Virus record (IMG/VR): IMGVR_UViG_3300030117_003369
Location: 64,695-109,462 of that record
Length of the DNA: 44,768 nucleotides
Strand: one strand, 5' to 3'
From: a virus
Position numbers and translations under genes: made by a program. Of this stretch, positions 26,001-34,591 are shown piece after piece. The notes beneath the pieces were generated by a model, which was not told where the DNA came from, searched no databases, and saw only the letters and a list, made by a program, of their open reading frames with translations. Every line of letters begins with the position of its first letter. Within the stretch, counting starts at the first letter, position 1.

Positions 26001-28834
26001 AAATCTTTTGGAGTAGTACCTAAACTTTCTATCTCTGCATTTAACTTATCTAATTTATTTTTTTCATTAGATGCTATTTGGAGAGCATTTTCTAATAATA
26101 CTTGCTTTAAGTTTATGTCACGCATAATGCGACCTTCTCTATCCACATCATCTCGACTAGCAAACTCAAACAATCTGTGCACCATGTCGTTATACACTTT
26201 TAATTGAGGGTCATTATGATCTAACACATTAGTACCTTGGGGATTGAATGGGTGTCTAGCCCCTCCAGTCCTAGAATGTCTATTGAAATCCTTTCTGTTT
26301 TTCTTAGTGTTCTCTCTAATTTGAGGAATTACATCTGCAATCGCTGTGCGTTTAGTATTGTTAATTGCAGAAAATGTACCGGGTATAGACTCACCCTGTA
26401 CTACACCTTGTAATCTTTTGAGTCCACGCTCGTTAGGCTCTCTACCCTCTAAATATCTCCTAACAGGTTTACCACCTATTTCTGTCGTTACATACTTTTG
26501 ATTACCTAAATCACCATACATAATGTCTAAACTTGCCTCACTAGATTGAGGGGCTGAAGATTGACCCCTGTGACTTTTATCTAATCCACCTGAGCCAGCA
26601 CCTAAACCAAAGTAAGAAGTATTGTAATGACTAAAGTGAGCCGATGTGTCCATTGCTGCAGTAGATGCTGCATTTAGTAATCTATCATTTGCTCGTTGCT
26701 TAATCTCAGCAGTTCTTGCTTGACTAGGTGTTGGGTTATCAACTGTTTTTACTTCCATATTAGGTAAGTGCCCAAGACTACGAGGTACAAGTTTTCTTGG
26801 CTTAGGGGGAGTAATATTAGTTTCATCGATGCCCTGCAACTGTGCTCGCTTAACCTTTGCGTTGTAGGTTTTTAAGTCAGTGGGATCGTAAACTTTGATA
26901 AAAAATCTAGTTAATGCCGGTTGACCTGCAAAGGCCATTGCATTAGTAGTAGACTTAATTGGTGTCCCATCATCTTTGTAACTTTCTTTAGGGCCTATGT
27001 AGTTTAATTTATCATCAATATCTAAACCTTGTAGCGTTTTATCTCGTGCTTCTCTTTCCATTTCAGTTACTATTTGCAATTCTTCTTGAAGCATTTCTTT
27101 TTCTTTGTAATCATCGGAATCCCTTATTCTCCCAATAAGATACAACTTATTTTGCACAATTGCAGAAAGTTTTTGATTTGGATCTTCTATATCGAATAAA
27201 AGGTTGTCATCATATTCTACTCCATCTTCAACAGCCTTTCTATTGAATAGAGGAGCAATTGCTCTAAGTGCTACATTCAAATCTAAGTCGTGACCGGCAC
27301 CTGCTTGGAAGTGATGTGAAAACAAATCATTGAAGCCTCGGTTATCGCCACCCATAAAGTCAGGAAGATAATCGGGATGCAATCGCCTTTTCATCCAAGG
27401 TATGCCATAATTTCTCATTCTAGTTCCCATGTATATTGCGTCTTTATCAGTACGCATATTTTGATTTATTTTTTGCATTTCACTCCCGTTAAAATACAAG
27501 TTATGACCTTCTGTTTCTTTGAAGCCCGCAACAGGATGCTCATTTGGCAAATACATTCTGCCATATTCAGGATTATAATTAGCAGCAGCATAAAGTCCAT
27601 TCCTAGTTAGATTGCTTTTAGTGACCTTTCTAAGCCACTGTGTCATACTAGTAGGTGGTTTAGGTAACTTTTCCATAGAAAACGACTTAGTTCTAGGGTT
27701 ATATTTGAATAAATCATAACGCATAAGATTAGCCCTCTTAGCGGCTTCCAAGGCATCTTCGGGAAAATAATCACTTTCTGTTATCAGTCTATTAGCAACA
27801 TCATTAATGAAATCCGCATCCTTTTCTTCTAACCGCAAATGATTGTATACAATTTGGTGAAGAGCGTTTATCTTGTCAGGTGTACCGGCCAAAGAATCGA
27901 ACACATGGTTTGGTACTTCAGTATGTTCAGTAGCCACCTTTTCAGGCCTCGCCCTAATGTTATCAGAAGGTAATTCAGAACTCTTTACTAAATGGTCTAA
28001 CAAAGGCTTGAGTCTTTCACCCAAGTGATATCTTATTTGTGCAGTACTAATGCCATACTTAGATAACTGCCCTTCGTTTTTATCATACCCATGTTCCATT
28101 AAGTAATCATATATGGCCTCTCGATCTTGTTTGCTAATGCCTTCTAATCCATGAAGATAATCAGTAAATGAGAATGTACCATCTAATATCTCAGGCATAA
28201 GTACATTTTCTAAATACTGTTCATTAGTTAAGTCAGCGCCAGTTAAATTAGCAAGATTTGTAATTCTATTGTGGCTCATGTGGTTTTCTTGCAATTTACC
28301 AAAATGCTCTTCGGTATTAGCATGATTTTTATGAGTTCTATTTTTACCATCGTTAAGCCACGCTTTTATTCTTTCAGCATCATATTCTGCTCTTGACATA
28401 CCAGCGTGGTGTTCATCATCAGGTGAAACTTTGTGATAAGAAAGTACGGTAGAAGCCCAAGCCGGTATCTCTGCTTCAGTTTTACCATCTGAAAATCGGT
28501 GAGTAACCTCTTGCATCATAGGGTTGCTTTGAGGTTGCATGAAAAAATTATCTTGGTTTGTCGAATCAACAGCAGGTAAATTATCTGCAGCCAACGGATA
28601 TCTCACATCTTGTACAAATGTTGGAGAAGCAGGTACAAACTCACCCTCTGCTTTAGCCAAAAGTAATAGCAAGTTTTCATTTTCGTGCACTTCGTAAAAT
28701 ATATCGCTTTTGATTATAGTAGAATGAGCGTCAAGGTACTCTAACGCTGCTTCTTGTAAACCTAGCCCGTCGTAAAGTGCTTTACGAAATGTAAGCCTGC
28801 GATGTGTAAGAATATCCAAAGGAGTCTCAATCAA
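23015..28834 (-). CDS. 1939-aa giant virion-type protein with a degenerate DNA-ligase-like region
   Basis: It starts at TTG 28834 behind GGGTGATG. The first ~1400 residues are charged and helical with coiled-coil stretches (LQEELQIVTEMEREARDK, REAKEELQKEREERPK). Residues about 1437-1690 resemble an ATP-dependent DNA ligase. WIVSAMPEGPRAFV (1465-1478) aligns with motif I, FVVDVVLA plus YNVIDIVEYD and DMPLQERIKIL (1509-1545) with motif III and its following segment, and KRLVLRDANSTYMKGE (1583-1598) with motif IV. An OB-fold-like TYRLGTG...VGTSFQS...VGDIVTV follows. The usual motif I lysine is replaced (M1470-P-E-G instead of K-x-D-G) and motif IV lacks the usual E-G, so it looks catalytically dead. 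The gene lies between portal and protease, where minor head proteins are coded, so an internal capsid role is plausible. Confidence 0.6.
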   Translation of the reverse strand: MIETPLDILTHRRLTFRKALYDGLGLQEAALEYLDAHSTIIKSDIFYEVHENENLLLLLAKAEGEFVPASPTFVQDVRYPLAADNLPAVDSTNQDNFFMQPQSNPMMQEVTHRFSDGKTEAEIPAWASTVLSYHKVSPDDEHHAGMSRAEYDAERIKAWLNDGKNRTHKNHANTEEHFGKLQENHMSHNRITNLANLTGADLTNEQYLENVLMPEILDGTFSFTDYLHGLEGISKQDREAIYDYLMEHGYDKNEGQLSKYGISTAQIRYHLGERLKPLLDHLVKSSELPSDNIRARPEKVATEHTEVPNHVFDSLAGTPDKINALHQIVYNHLRLEEKDADFINDVANRLITESDYFPEDALEAAKRANLMRYDLFKYNPRTKSFSMEKLPKPPTSMTQWLRKVTKSNLTRNGLYAAANYNPEYGRMYLPNEHPVAGFKETEGHNLYFNGSEMQKINQNMRTDKDAIYMGTRMRNYGIPWMKRRLHPDYLPDFMGGDNRGFNDLFSHHFQAGAGHDLDLNVALRAIAPLFNRKAVEDGVEYDDNLLFDIEDPNQKLSAIVQNKLYLIGRIRDSDDYKEKEMLQEELQIVTEMEREARDKTLQGLDIDDKLNYIGPKESYKDDGTPIKSTTNAMAFAGQPALTRFFIKVYDPTDLKTYNAKVKRAQLQGIDETNITPPKPRKLVPRSLGHLPNMEVKTVDNPTPSQARTAEIKQRANDRLLNAASTAAMDTSAHFSHYNTSYFGLGAGSGGLDKSHRGQSSAPQSSEASLDIMYGDLGNQKYVTTEIGGKPVRRYLEGREPNERGLKRLQGVVQGESIPGTFSAINNTKRTAIADVIPQIRENTKKNRKDFNRHSRTGGARHPFNPQGTNVLDHNDPQLKVYNDMVHRLFEFASRDDVDREGRIMRDINLKQVLLENALQIASNEKNKLDKLNAEIESLGTTPKDLMERHNLQVMRDFVERQYNIENMRRSRAVTALREAKEELQKEREERPKMDKQDLFEKLNKYMEYTQLPGEVFNQMTQEELQEYQDLENELQKEYDKIKNYTPRHATSTYGKHQSEKWHHDLEATGDKAQHLREEIDNDPNVDFGNVNDPYTMLSNAVVLAMVAEQALHRHDPSTTDKKYRTYSEIGGKKKHELHEGGEPHSSIRDIIRNNGASILDREGDKKDHPNVQLGGYDDHHRISDKMFEVIDTHTHLSPDERKMVEADTKQMSIAELLGHLHPDLKGNLFTQQGDPEHVVHDYLQRMKEILHLDDGYHPTEKTKMIEEQLGIHLLKLDEQDGGPHLNFLNAHIVIDPTFVNGATDLKEHTFENDMADISDVSEHGIGINCFFTDPNPHFKWEGYRPTIKPVYNSRGIVTGFKQVEPYDFASRTMPMSMYEKILPDFMKQWSHTLGLEAAEKNQHFVSPQAFKRLFQKQEDATILLASLSNPDIMLKKDGEYPILQPMHRIFKLDDLEHLRGFSGDWIVSAMPEGPRAFVEKKDDKITVRGDFDLDKETKENFEKISKKNFVVDVVLAGKEYNVIDIVEYDDSDVHDMPLQERIKILRGTMESTENVLLPAAHNLRLTDDVGLEVIVKDLLKEHKRLVLRDANSTYMKGENRHPKWVLYDEGQDVNLMVLDKKGTSSFTYRLGTGPITHEDSLGDRAVEYEGDTYMDVGTSFQSEDEYEVGDIVTVNVDSISVTESVEGADIYTVNSNEIKGEAEGEGVSSVETLSMFTKSEPMMWPHEIDRDGDRIVIKMAAGDVSYRASTIDGEWYMFNPKAENGWLIRLAESQRPFWSPVAGVMLKADLSLYDDESKAEVHESKNDAKPLIPPKKVKGTNYWDSEVDSAIEHRKKVKRLLAKSLRLASSMLKSGVGAVGDSSTGAMGLGIDYATPIESPSGPTSLVGSKTMPDHDARDVERDNKERAEDKKMGHRKPVDDDEAGHLSIDKDKAAFVPY

Positions 28835-28849
28835 ACCATCACCCGCCGC

Positions 28850-29290
28850 TCAGTTTATGCGGCGAGATAGCATTTCGATACTCTTTTTGATTTGCTGGTC
28901 TTGGTACTTCTGTATATTACCACCAGCAGATTTGAGAACTGGACCTTCGCCACCTGTGAAGTTTTCAAGTGCACCTGTTGTGCTAAATGCGGTAGGGTAA
29001 TAAGGAGATGCTCTTGTTGTAACATCGCTGTTCTCCATAATAGCGCCCTTGTTTTTGACATCTTCAACTTTAATCAAATGATTGTTTGTACTAAAGCCTT
29101 GATTTCTAACATTGTCTTTGCCAGCAGATTGTGTTCTAAACTCGTAGTTTTGCTCTGAACCTTCCTTAGCAGTGTATTCAGGTTGACTACTTCTGTCAGC
29201 CTTTGCTTTCTCAACTTTACTAGCCAACTCGTTAGCCTTGTTAAGTAAGTTTGTAAACTCTTCATCTCTAGGTTCAAATCTTGGTTTCAT
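28850..29290 (-). CDS. Small helical protein downstream of portal, 146 aa
   Basis: Start chosen at ATG 29290 (GGAGTGAT upstream); the longer frame overlaps the neighbour. A helical N-terminus (EEFTNLLNKANELASKVEKAK) is followed by a Gln/Ser-rich middle and a C-terminal helix (YQDQQIKKSIEMLSRRIN). No family recognised. It sits among small genes between portal and the giant protein, so it may be a minor head or scaffold-associated protein. Confidence 0.5.
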   Translation of the reverse strand: MKPRFEPRDEEFTNLLNKANELASKVEKAKADRSSQPEYTAKEGSEQNYEFRTQSAGKDNVRNQGFSTNNHLIKVEDVKNKGAIMENSDVTTRASPYYPTAFSTTGALENFTGGEGPVLKSAGGNIQKYQDQQIKKSIEMLSRRIN

Positions 29291-29295
29291 TTCAA

Positions 29296-29655
29296 TCACT
29301 CCATTCCCATGTTGTTTCCGGTAGAGCCAGCACTCTTTGCCGACTCTGCTAATGCGTGAATCTCCGACCACTCCATTTGGTGGAACTCTTCATTGGTGCT
29401 TGGCATATCTAGGTCTGTACCTTTGATTACCATATCGTCACCCATAGGTCTAAAGTCGTCTTGTAGCATTCCACTAGGTTTTTCAGTCTTAGCCATAACA
29501 AATCCTGCCTTTCGTAGCATGTTCATCGGATCTGCTATTGCTTTTCGCAAGTTTATATTTTCTTGCTTGAGTGTTCTTAAATCGCTATCCATGTTTTCCA
29601 TTTTACTAATGAGTGCCCCCATTAGTTTCTCCGCTGTGTTCTCTCCCTCACTCAT
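29296..29655 (-). CDS. Small coiled-coil protein with a scaffold-like C-terminal motif
   Basis: About 119 aa from ATG 29655 (TTG at 29664 is also possible). It begins with a helix of heptad type (MENMDSDLRTLKQENINLRK). Near the C-terminus it carries MEWSEIHALAESA, closely like SWDEVHNLAGS at the end of the protease-scaffold protein (both E/D-[EV/EI]-H-x-L-A after a Trp). That match suggests a shared capsid- or portal-binding peptide. It may be a small scaffold partner. Only the motif similarity supports this. Confidence 0.5.
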   Translation of the reverse strand: MSEGENTAEKLMGALISKMENMDSDLRTLKQENINLRKAIADPMNMLRKAGFVMAKTEKPSGMLQDDFRPMGDDMVIKGTDLDMPSTNEEFHQMEWSEIHALAESAKSAGSTGNNMGME

Positions 29656-29665
29656 TGCGCTCAAC

Positions 29666-30043
29666 TCAAAGTGTTCTGTTGTTTAGTTGCCTTTTGATGC
29701 TACCGATACGACTTGTGCGAATCATACCCGGTAAAACACTATCAGATGCTTGGTGCACCTTTTCAACTGAATTAAACTTCATCACGGGTACGCCACCAGC
29801 ATAAATGTCATTGACGCCAACTGCATCGCTATCTTGCTTTCTGATTGCATTTTCTACATCGTGAGAAAGATAGTCTGCGTATTTTGTAATTTCATTGATA
29901 TGTGAGCGAGCGCCCATTGCGTCTTGCTCATCCAATGCTTTGTAAAAAGCATCGATATGAGTGCGCATTTTTCTAGCCATAGGGTCAAGTTTCAACAAGT
30001 CCATACGAAACGCCACCACTTCACTCATCTTTAATGTTCTCAT
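29666..30043 (-). CDS. Small helical protein after portal, 125 aa
   Basis: ATG at 30043 overlaps the portal stop (ATGA). Almost entirely helical (SEVVAFRMDLLKLDPMARKM, THIDAFYKALDEQDAMG). The C-terminal part is basic (GMIRTSRIGSIKRQLNNR). No family recognised. It is coupled to portal translation, so it is likely a capsid-assembly factor or portal-associated protein. Confidence 0.5.
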   Translation of the reverse strand: MRTLKMSEVVAFRMDLLKLDPMARKMRTHIDAFYKALDEQDAMGARSHINEITKYADYLSHDVENAIRKQDSDAVGVNDIYAGGVPVMKFNSVEKVHQASDSVLPGMIRTSRIGSIKRQLNNRTL

Positions 30044-31800
30044 GCACCCTTGAATCTGCCGGAGTCGCCAATACTACGGGCTGCTTGCTCTATCGGGCTA
30101 GGCTGAGAGCCTCTTTGTTGCACACTGCTCACTGGAGAGCCGGACCCCATGCTAGTTCTATTTTGAGGACTAGACATGGGGCCTCCGTCACTCATACTTC
30201 TTGCACCAGCGGAGGCTTGACCGCCCATAACTCCTGCTAACTGTGGAGGAATGTTGCGGCTCGGTAATTGGCCGGGGTTAGCCATCGGTTGAGGCATTCC
30301 TCCCGGCATACCGGGCATTCCACCCGGAGGCATCATTCCACCACCCGGAGGCGCACCGCCTCCCATCTGCTGTGCAGGATCGGGTTTCTTGTAAATAAAT
30401 CGCACATCTCTATTACCTTCTTGTACCATTTCAGGCTGATAGCCCAGCATAACCATACGCTGAGCAATGTTTACTTCCATCTCATCACGGCGCAATCGAG
30501 TGACTTCATCTTCTTCTTCGTTAGGATAAAGTGTCAACTGCCAATCACTTACATCTAACTGTTCCATAAGTCGTGGGAATAAATGCTCAGTGTACACCTT
30601 GTGTCCGAACTCAACAGCACGATTGGTAACAAGAATCTGCATACCCTCATTGTTGAGTCCACCGGACTTACCAGTGTCCATCATAAACACATTCGACACA
30701 CCATAGAATGATGCAATACGCTGACGCATCTCATCTCTGACTGCAAGATACTGCATTTCTTCAAGCGTGTCCATAAACTTGACCCAGTTCACACCACCTT
30801 TGCCGGTATTAGATTCAATACCAATCTTAGGAATATAGTGAGGGTCACGCTCTAACTTCTCGTCCATACTCTTGAAGAATGATTTCATAGATTCTAAGTT
30901 GTCCGTAGTTACAGAAATTAGACCCTTTGGCATCCTGCGCTTTGAATAAGCAGTGTACATGTAGTTGTCCATTGCTGTCAAAGTCATAGCCTGACGCCAT
31001 AGAGATGACACAGGTGAGCGACCATACAACTTGGACGGGTTATACTTACTTACATGAATTACTTCCCCTTCCAAATAATATTGAGTCTTACCGCTACCTG
31101 ATGTATTGACATAGTGAACATCTTCTAGTGCATGCCCACATACCTCACAGGTCTTTTCTTCTTCTGCATAACTACGGACTACATCACGATGTATAGGGCA
31201 TGCACGATATCTACCACCACGAACACCACGCTTGTCAGCAATGATACGCATGAAGATAGGATCGCCTCTGATTATTTCTTTGACTCTGTAGAAAGATACC
31301 TCCTTCGTATCAGGGTCTTGATAGTATTCCTTTATCAGTATCATAAAGGCGTCATCCATGATATTCAAATCGTACTCTATCTCTCTCAAGACATCCATAA
31401 AAGACTGTTCCATGCTGTTACGCTGGTCGATTAGCCATCTAGGGTATACGATTTCATTAGGGTCAGGTGATTCTAATTCCATACTGTCACAATCAAAACA
31501 CTGCTCAACATCGTGTTGGTGCTCTTTTCCACACTCTGTGCACTTCTTATGGAACTTCTTTTCCCAATAGTAACCTCTACGGAATACTTCTTGTTGAAGA
31601 GTCGAAAGTACGGTTCTTAGAATTAGGTTTTCGTTAGCAACGGAATACAAAGCAGGTATTGTGATACCCTGTACTAATACAGGTTCCTGAATACCAGTAG
31701 TCCAAAGAGGCATCTGAGGTGCAGGAGTTTTTCTCCTTCTGAAACCATTACCAATACGGGACAGTATTCTTCCAATTCGACTTTGTTTTTCTTCTACCAT
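30040..31800 (-). CDS. Portal protein with two zinc-ribbon insertions
   Basis: 586 aa from ATG 31800, which has GGAGGA six bases upstream and shares TAATG with the preceding gene; the 615-aa longer reading adds 29 residues with no ribosome site. Portal features include a basic amphipathic start, NENLILRTVLSTLQQEV, a segment YNPSKLYGRSPVSSLWRQAM with following helices, the MRQRIASFYGVSNVF-type motif near the C-terminal core, and a Pro/Gly/Met-rich tail (GGGMMPPGGMPGMPGG). Uniquely, two Cys-rich elements interrupt the N-terminal half: C87/C90...C101/C104, and C201/H204...C218/C221. They would each bind a zinc ion. The portal forms the DNA entry ring used by the terminase. Confidence 0.8.
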   Translation of the reverse strand: MVEEKQSRIGRILSRIGNGFRRRKTPAPQMPLWTTGIQEPVLVQGITIPALYSVANENLILRTVLSTLQQEVFRRGYYWEKKFHKKCTECGKEHQHDVEQCFDCDSMELESPDPNEIVYPRWLIDQRNSMEQSFMDVLREIEYDLNIMDDAFMILIKEYYQDPDTKEVSFYRVKEIIRGDPIFMRIIADKRGVRGGRYRACPIHRDVVRSYAEEEKTCEVCGHALEDVHYVNTSGSGKTQYYLEGEVIHVSKYNPSKLYGRSPVSSLWRQAMTLTAMDNYMYTAYSKRRMPKGLISVTTDNLESMKSFFKSMDEKLERDPHYIPKIGIESNTGKGGVNWVKFMDTLEEMQYLAVRDEMRQRIASFYGVSNVFMMDTGKSGGLNNEGMQILVTNRAVEFGHKVYTEHLFPRLMEQLDVSDWQLTLYPNEEEDEVTRLRRDEMEVNIAQRMVMLGYQPEMVQEGNRDVRFIYKKPDPAQQMGGGAPPGGGMMPPGGMPGMPGGMPQPMANPGQLPSRNIPPQLAGVMGGQASAGARSMSDGGPMSSPQNRTSMGSGSPVSSVQQRGSQPSPIEQAARSIGDSGRFKGA

Positions 31801-33077
31801 TACAATTCCTCCGCCCAACTTAACACTGTATCTTGGTCCACTCCCCATTGTCGCAGAGCCTTCTCCGCTTTGTGTGTTCCGTTCCAAGACTGGTATTGCA
31901 CATACTGTTTCATAAGTAGATTATCAGGTTCTAAGAAATAGTGTGCCATCGCTTTTGCGACTTTACTTTTGTTTTCGATATAAGGCAAAGAGCCACTAAG
32001 TAACTTAGCAACATCTTGACCTCTAAACTCTAGTTGGTGAGTATTAGGTTCATTGACACTTACGCTTTTATTCAACTGCAATGCGCCAAAACCGAGATTG
32101 TCATGCAACTGTGTGCAGTGAAGTCTGCCTCTTTCGCCTTTGGTTATGATAGTGAGTCTTGGTTCATCCCTATCGGATATAGAAAACGCACCACACTCAT
32201 CAATAAAACCACCAGCGTAGTGCCAAATGTCTTTGATTATGATGTTACCATTCTGAGCAGCGATGTATTCTCCCTTCTTGTGACCTTTGAGTATAGCAAT
32301 TTCCTCGCCATACATCTTGAGTAACTTTGCCATACGGTTGACATTCAATCGATTAGTACCCTTTTCAATTAATCTTTCAGTGATTGCTCTAGCAGTTAGT
32401 GGACCAGCGTCTACTAACTCTGCTTTGGCTAAACTTAGCCAGTTTTGTTGCTCTTTGCTCAATGTGTTGAATTGATTTAGAGCGCTCTTCCATATTTCCT
32501 TAGCGTCCTGCTTGCTTTGCATTGCAGTTTCCCAAGCATTAGTTTCCTCTTCACCCCAAACATCGTGGAACTGATCTAAACTTTTGAGTACGCTATCTGC
32601 ATTTTCCCATTGTAAGCATGCTCTACGCAGAGTATTCTTCTTCAATTCACCATATATCCTTAGAGATTTGAGAGTTCTTTCGTCTAAACCTAATTGAATA
32701 ATAGTGTTGTGGTGGTTATCTGCCCACTCCATTGAATCTAAAGTCGCCTGCGTTTCCTGAAGATGAACATGCTCTATTGATTTGATTAAGTCGCTGACCT
32801 CTTGTAAGTCCTCGGCTTTGCGTAAATCTCCAATTAACTCTTCAGCGGTCTTACCTAACTGCGATTCAAACCAACCTTCGCCTGTTTTAGGAAATGATGG
32901 CCTAACAAAACTGACATCTCTATCCAAAGTTATTGCATCTTTAGCGATTCTAATTGCACTGTTTGGATTAGACTTAATCAAAGGATGCTCAACCAATGTG
33001 GAGGCGATGATAGTTTGTAATTCATCACCCATATCAATAATGGATGTATGATTACCAACTCCTAAAGAACCCCACAT
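31800..33077 (-). CDS. LAGLIDADG-like domain protein between terminase and portal
   Basis: 425 aa. Residues about 285-382 fit a LAGLIDADG-type homing endonuclease: WHYAGGFIDECGAFSI (287-296 is the motif, with D293 kept), RLTIITKG, LGFGALQL, then HQLEFRGQDVAKLLSG and LPYIENKSKVAKA. A helix-turn-helix-like stretch lies at about 205-265 (SKEQQNWLSL, LTARAITERLIEKG), and the first ~200 residues are helical. It is coupled to portal by TAATG. Such enzymes usually make a DNA break at a specific site; whether this one cuts or has become a structural/DNA-binding part of packaging is unknown. It might also be a free gene that once invaded the terminase-portal junction. Only one copy of the motif was seen, so it would act as a dimer or in fused form. 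Confidence 0.6.
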   Translation of the reverse strand: MWGSLGVGNHTSIIDMGDELQTIIASTLVEHPLIKSNPNSAIRIAKDAITLDRDVSFVRPSFPKTGEGWFESQLGKTAEELIGDLRKAEDLQEVSDLIKSIEHVHLQETQATLDSMEWADNHHNTIIQLGLDERTLKSLRIYGELKKNTLRRACLQWENADSVLKSLDQFHDVWGEEETNAWETAMQSKQDAKEIWKSALNQFNTLSKEQQNWLSLAKAELVDAGPLTARAITERLIEKGTNRLNVNRMAKLLKMYGEEIAILKGHKKGEYIAAQNGNIIIKDIWHYAGGFIDECGAFSISDRDEPRLTIITKGERGRLHCTQLHDNLGFGALQLNKSVSVNEPNTHQLEFRGQDVAKLLSGSLPYIENKSKVAKAMAHYFLEPDNLLMKQYVQYQSWNGTHKAEKALRQWGVDQDTVLSWAEEL

Positions 33078-33103
33078 AATACTCAGCCCCTTCCTTCATC
33101 CAT

Positions 33104-33109
33104 ATTATA
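33104..33109 (-). promoter_or_regulatory. TATAAT-like promoter element upstream of 425-aa gene
   Basis: On the minus strand the gap after the terminase stop reads TAAGTATAATATGG, with TATAAT centred about 29 nt upstream of the ATG at 33077. This fits a bacterial -10 with a short leader or an archaeal TATA box just before a nearly leaderless start. No matching -35 was found. Short AT-rich hexamers arise by chance, so this is weak. Confidence 0.25.
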
Positions 33110-33110
33110 C

Positions 33111-34586
33111 TTAGGCTACGAACCACCCTTTGCTTGCACTTACTGGTTTATCGCCTAACCACTCATCGAATCCATCAAGATAATCGTCTAACATAACAAT
33201 GCTACCTTTGAACTCCTTTGTTGCCCAGTTAGCAAGAGCCAAAGCCATTGCCAAGTCATCGTGAGAACCTACAGATTCCAAACGACCCTTCTTAGTCATA
33301 CCAAATCTAGTAAGTTGAGTTTCTAATTGGCGAGTAAACTCTTTGCTCCTTTCATTGCCCCAAGGTGTTTTGACTTTGCCCTGTTCAAATGCCATCAATA
33401 ATGACATGAACATGCTTTCTTTGCGCTGCCGAGTAGTCATAAATGTCTTGATTGGTATATCTTCACGCATTTCTTTGAGTTCTGCCTCAAACATACGCTG
33501 GAAATTGTTACCTTCAAGTTCAATTAAGTCCGGTTGGAACCTGTGATTGAGCATAATTATCTGCTTTTTCTGAGCAGCAGAACCCAATCCCTTCTCATTT
33601 AGGAAGTTCACAACCTGCTTTTCCTCACTATCGGGTGGAGTTCTTAGTGTAACCATTGCAGTATAGTCAGCATTGCTATCAGATGCTATCGCTGGATCCC
33701 AACCGACAAAGTGTTGACCGAATATACCGGCCACATCGCCGTTTTCATCGTATTCTGACTCTGCTCTATCCAATAATACTAGGTTTTCATCCCTTGCTTT
33801 TTCAAGAAGTTCCATTGGAAACATGCTTGACATGTCGTGAATAGGCTCACAAAGGTACTCACGAGCGAACTTTATGGCTGGCATAGACGATTCTCGCATT
33901 TTTAGGGCCTCTAAAGGCCACCTTGTAGGCCATAATGGCTCCCCATTATCCTTAATTGCGGGGTAAGTTTCGACTCTAAATGCGTCTTTTTGCTCTAATT
34001 CAGCGTATAAATCGTTGTAACTGAAGGGTGTTCCGACCATCATTAGCCTTCCAGTGTGGTGCAGAACCGGCAAAAGTACAGTATAAAACCAGTCTGCTGC
34101 TCTTTGTAACTCTGTAGCGGTAGTACCCCATAGAATATCGTCACACAATACTACATTTGGGTGGAAACCACGAGTAGCACCACCAACCGACTTAGCCATA
34201 AGTCGGCTTTTATTGGTAAACTCAAAGTACGATTTATTCCAAGGACGGCCTTGAGGCTTCAAATCCTTGAGTATATCCTTGCTTTCTATCAGATTTCTGA
34301 TAAATCGCATGTGTTCAAGGGTCTGCTCTAGGCTGTGGCTGAATATCATAATGTGAGTATTGGGTTTGAAAGCCGCTAACCACAAAGCATACGACATAAA
34401 GAATACCGATTTGCCGTGGTCCCTGCTCGCCTTGACACAATATCGTCTACTTTCGTTAAGACCTTGTAACCAGTGTTTGTGATGGTCTGAAAACTCAAAC
34501 TCTAAAATCTCAGTAAAGAAGTATTCAAAAGACTTTTTGGACATTTCCATGTCCATTTCTTTGATGAACTCTTCTTTGTTAGTCAT
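33111..34586 (-). CDS. terL: Terminase large subunit (ATPase and nuclease)
   Basis: 491 aa. The start is set at ATG 34586, well spaced from AGGTGAT; an in-frame GTG upstream lies inside the ribosome site. ATPase domain: SRDHGKSV (residues 54-61, Walker A), VVLCDD (145-150, Walker B) and VGTPF (184-188, coupling C-motif). Nuclease domain: GWDPAIASD with D297, IELEGN with E356/E358, SHDDLAMA with D443/D444, the three acidic clusters of RNase H-like terminase nucleases. It cuts and pumps genomic DNA through the portal. Sizes and motif order match the family. It is preceded by a candidate small subunit gene four genes upstream. Confidence 0.9.
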   Translation of the reverse strand: MTNKEEFIKEMDMEMSKKSFEYFFTEILEFEFSDHHKHWLQGLNESRRYCVKASRDHGKSVFFMSYALWLAAFKPNTHIMIFSHSLEQTLEHMRFIRNLIESKDILKDLKPQGRPWNKSYFEFTNKSRLMAKSVGGATRGFHPNVVLCDDILWGTTATELQRAADWFYTVLLPVLHHTGRLMMVGTPFSYNDLYAELEQKDAFRVETYPAIKDNGEPLWPTRWPLEALKMRESSMPAIKFAREYLCEPIHDMSSMFPMELLEKARDENLVLLDRAESEYDENGDVAGIFGQHFVGWDPAIASDSNADYTAMVTLRTPPDSEEKQVVNFLNEKGLGSAAQKKQIIMLNHRFQPDLIELEGNNFQRMFEAELKEMREDIPIKTFMTTRQRKESMFMSLLMAFEQGKVKTPWGNERSKEFTRQLETQLTRFGMTKKGRLESVGSHDDLAMALALANWATKEFKGSIVMLDDYLDGFDEWLGDKPVSASKGWFVA

Positions 34587-34591
34587 AATAA

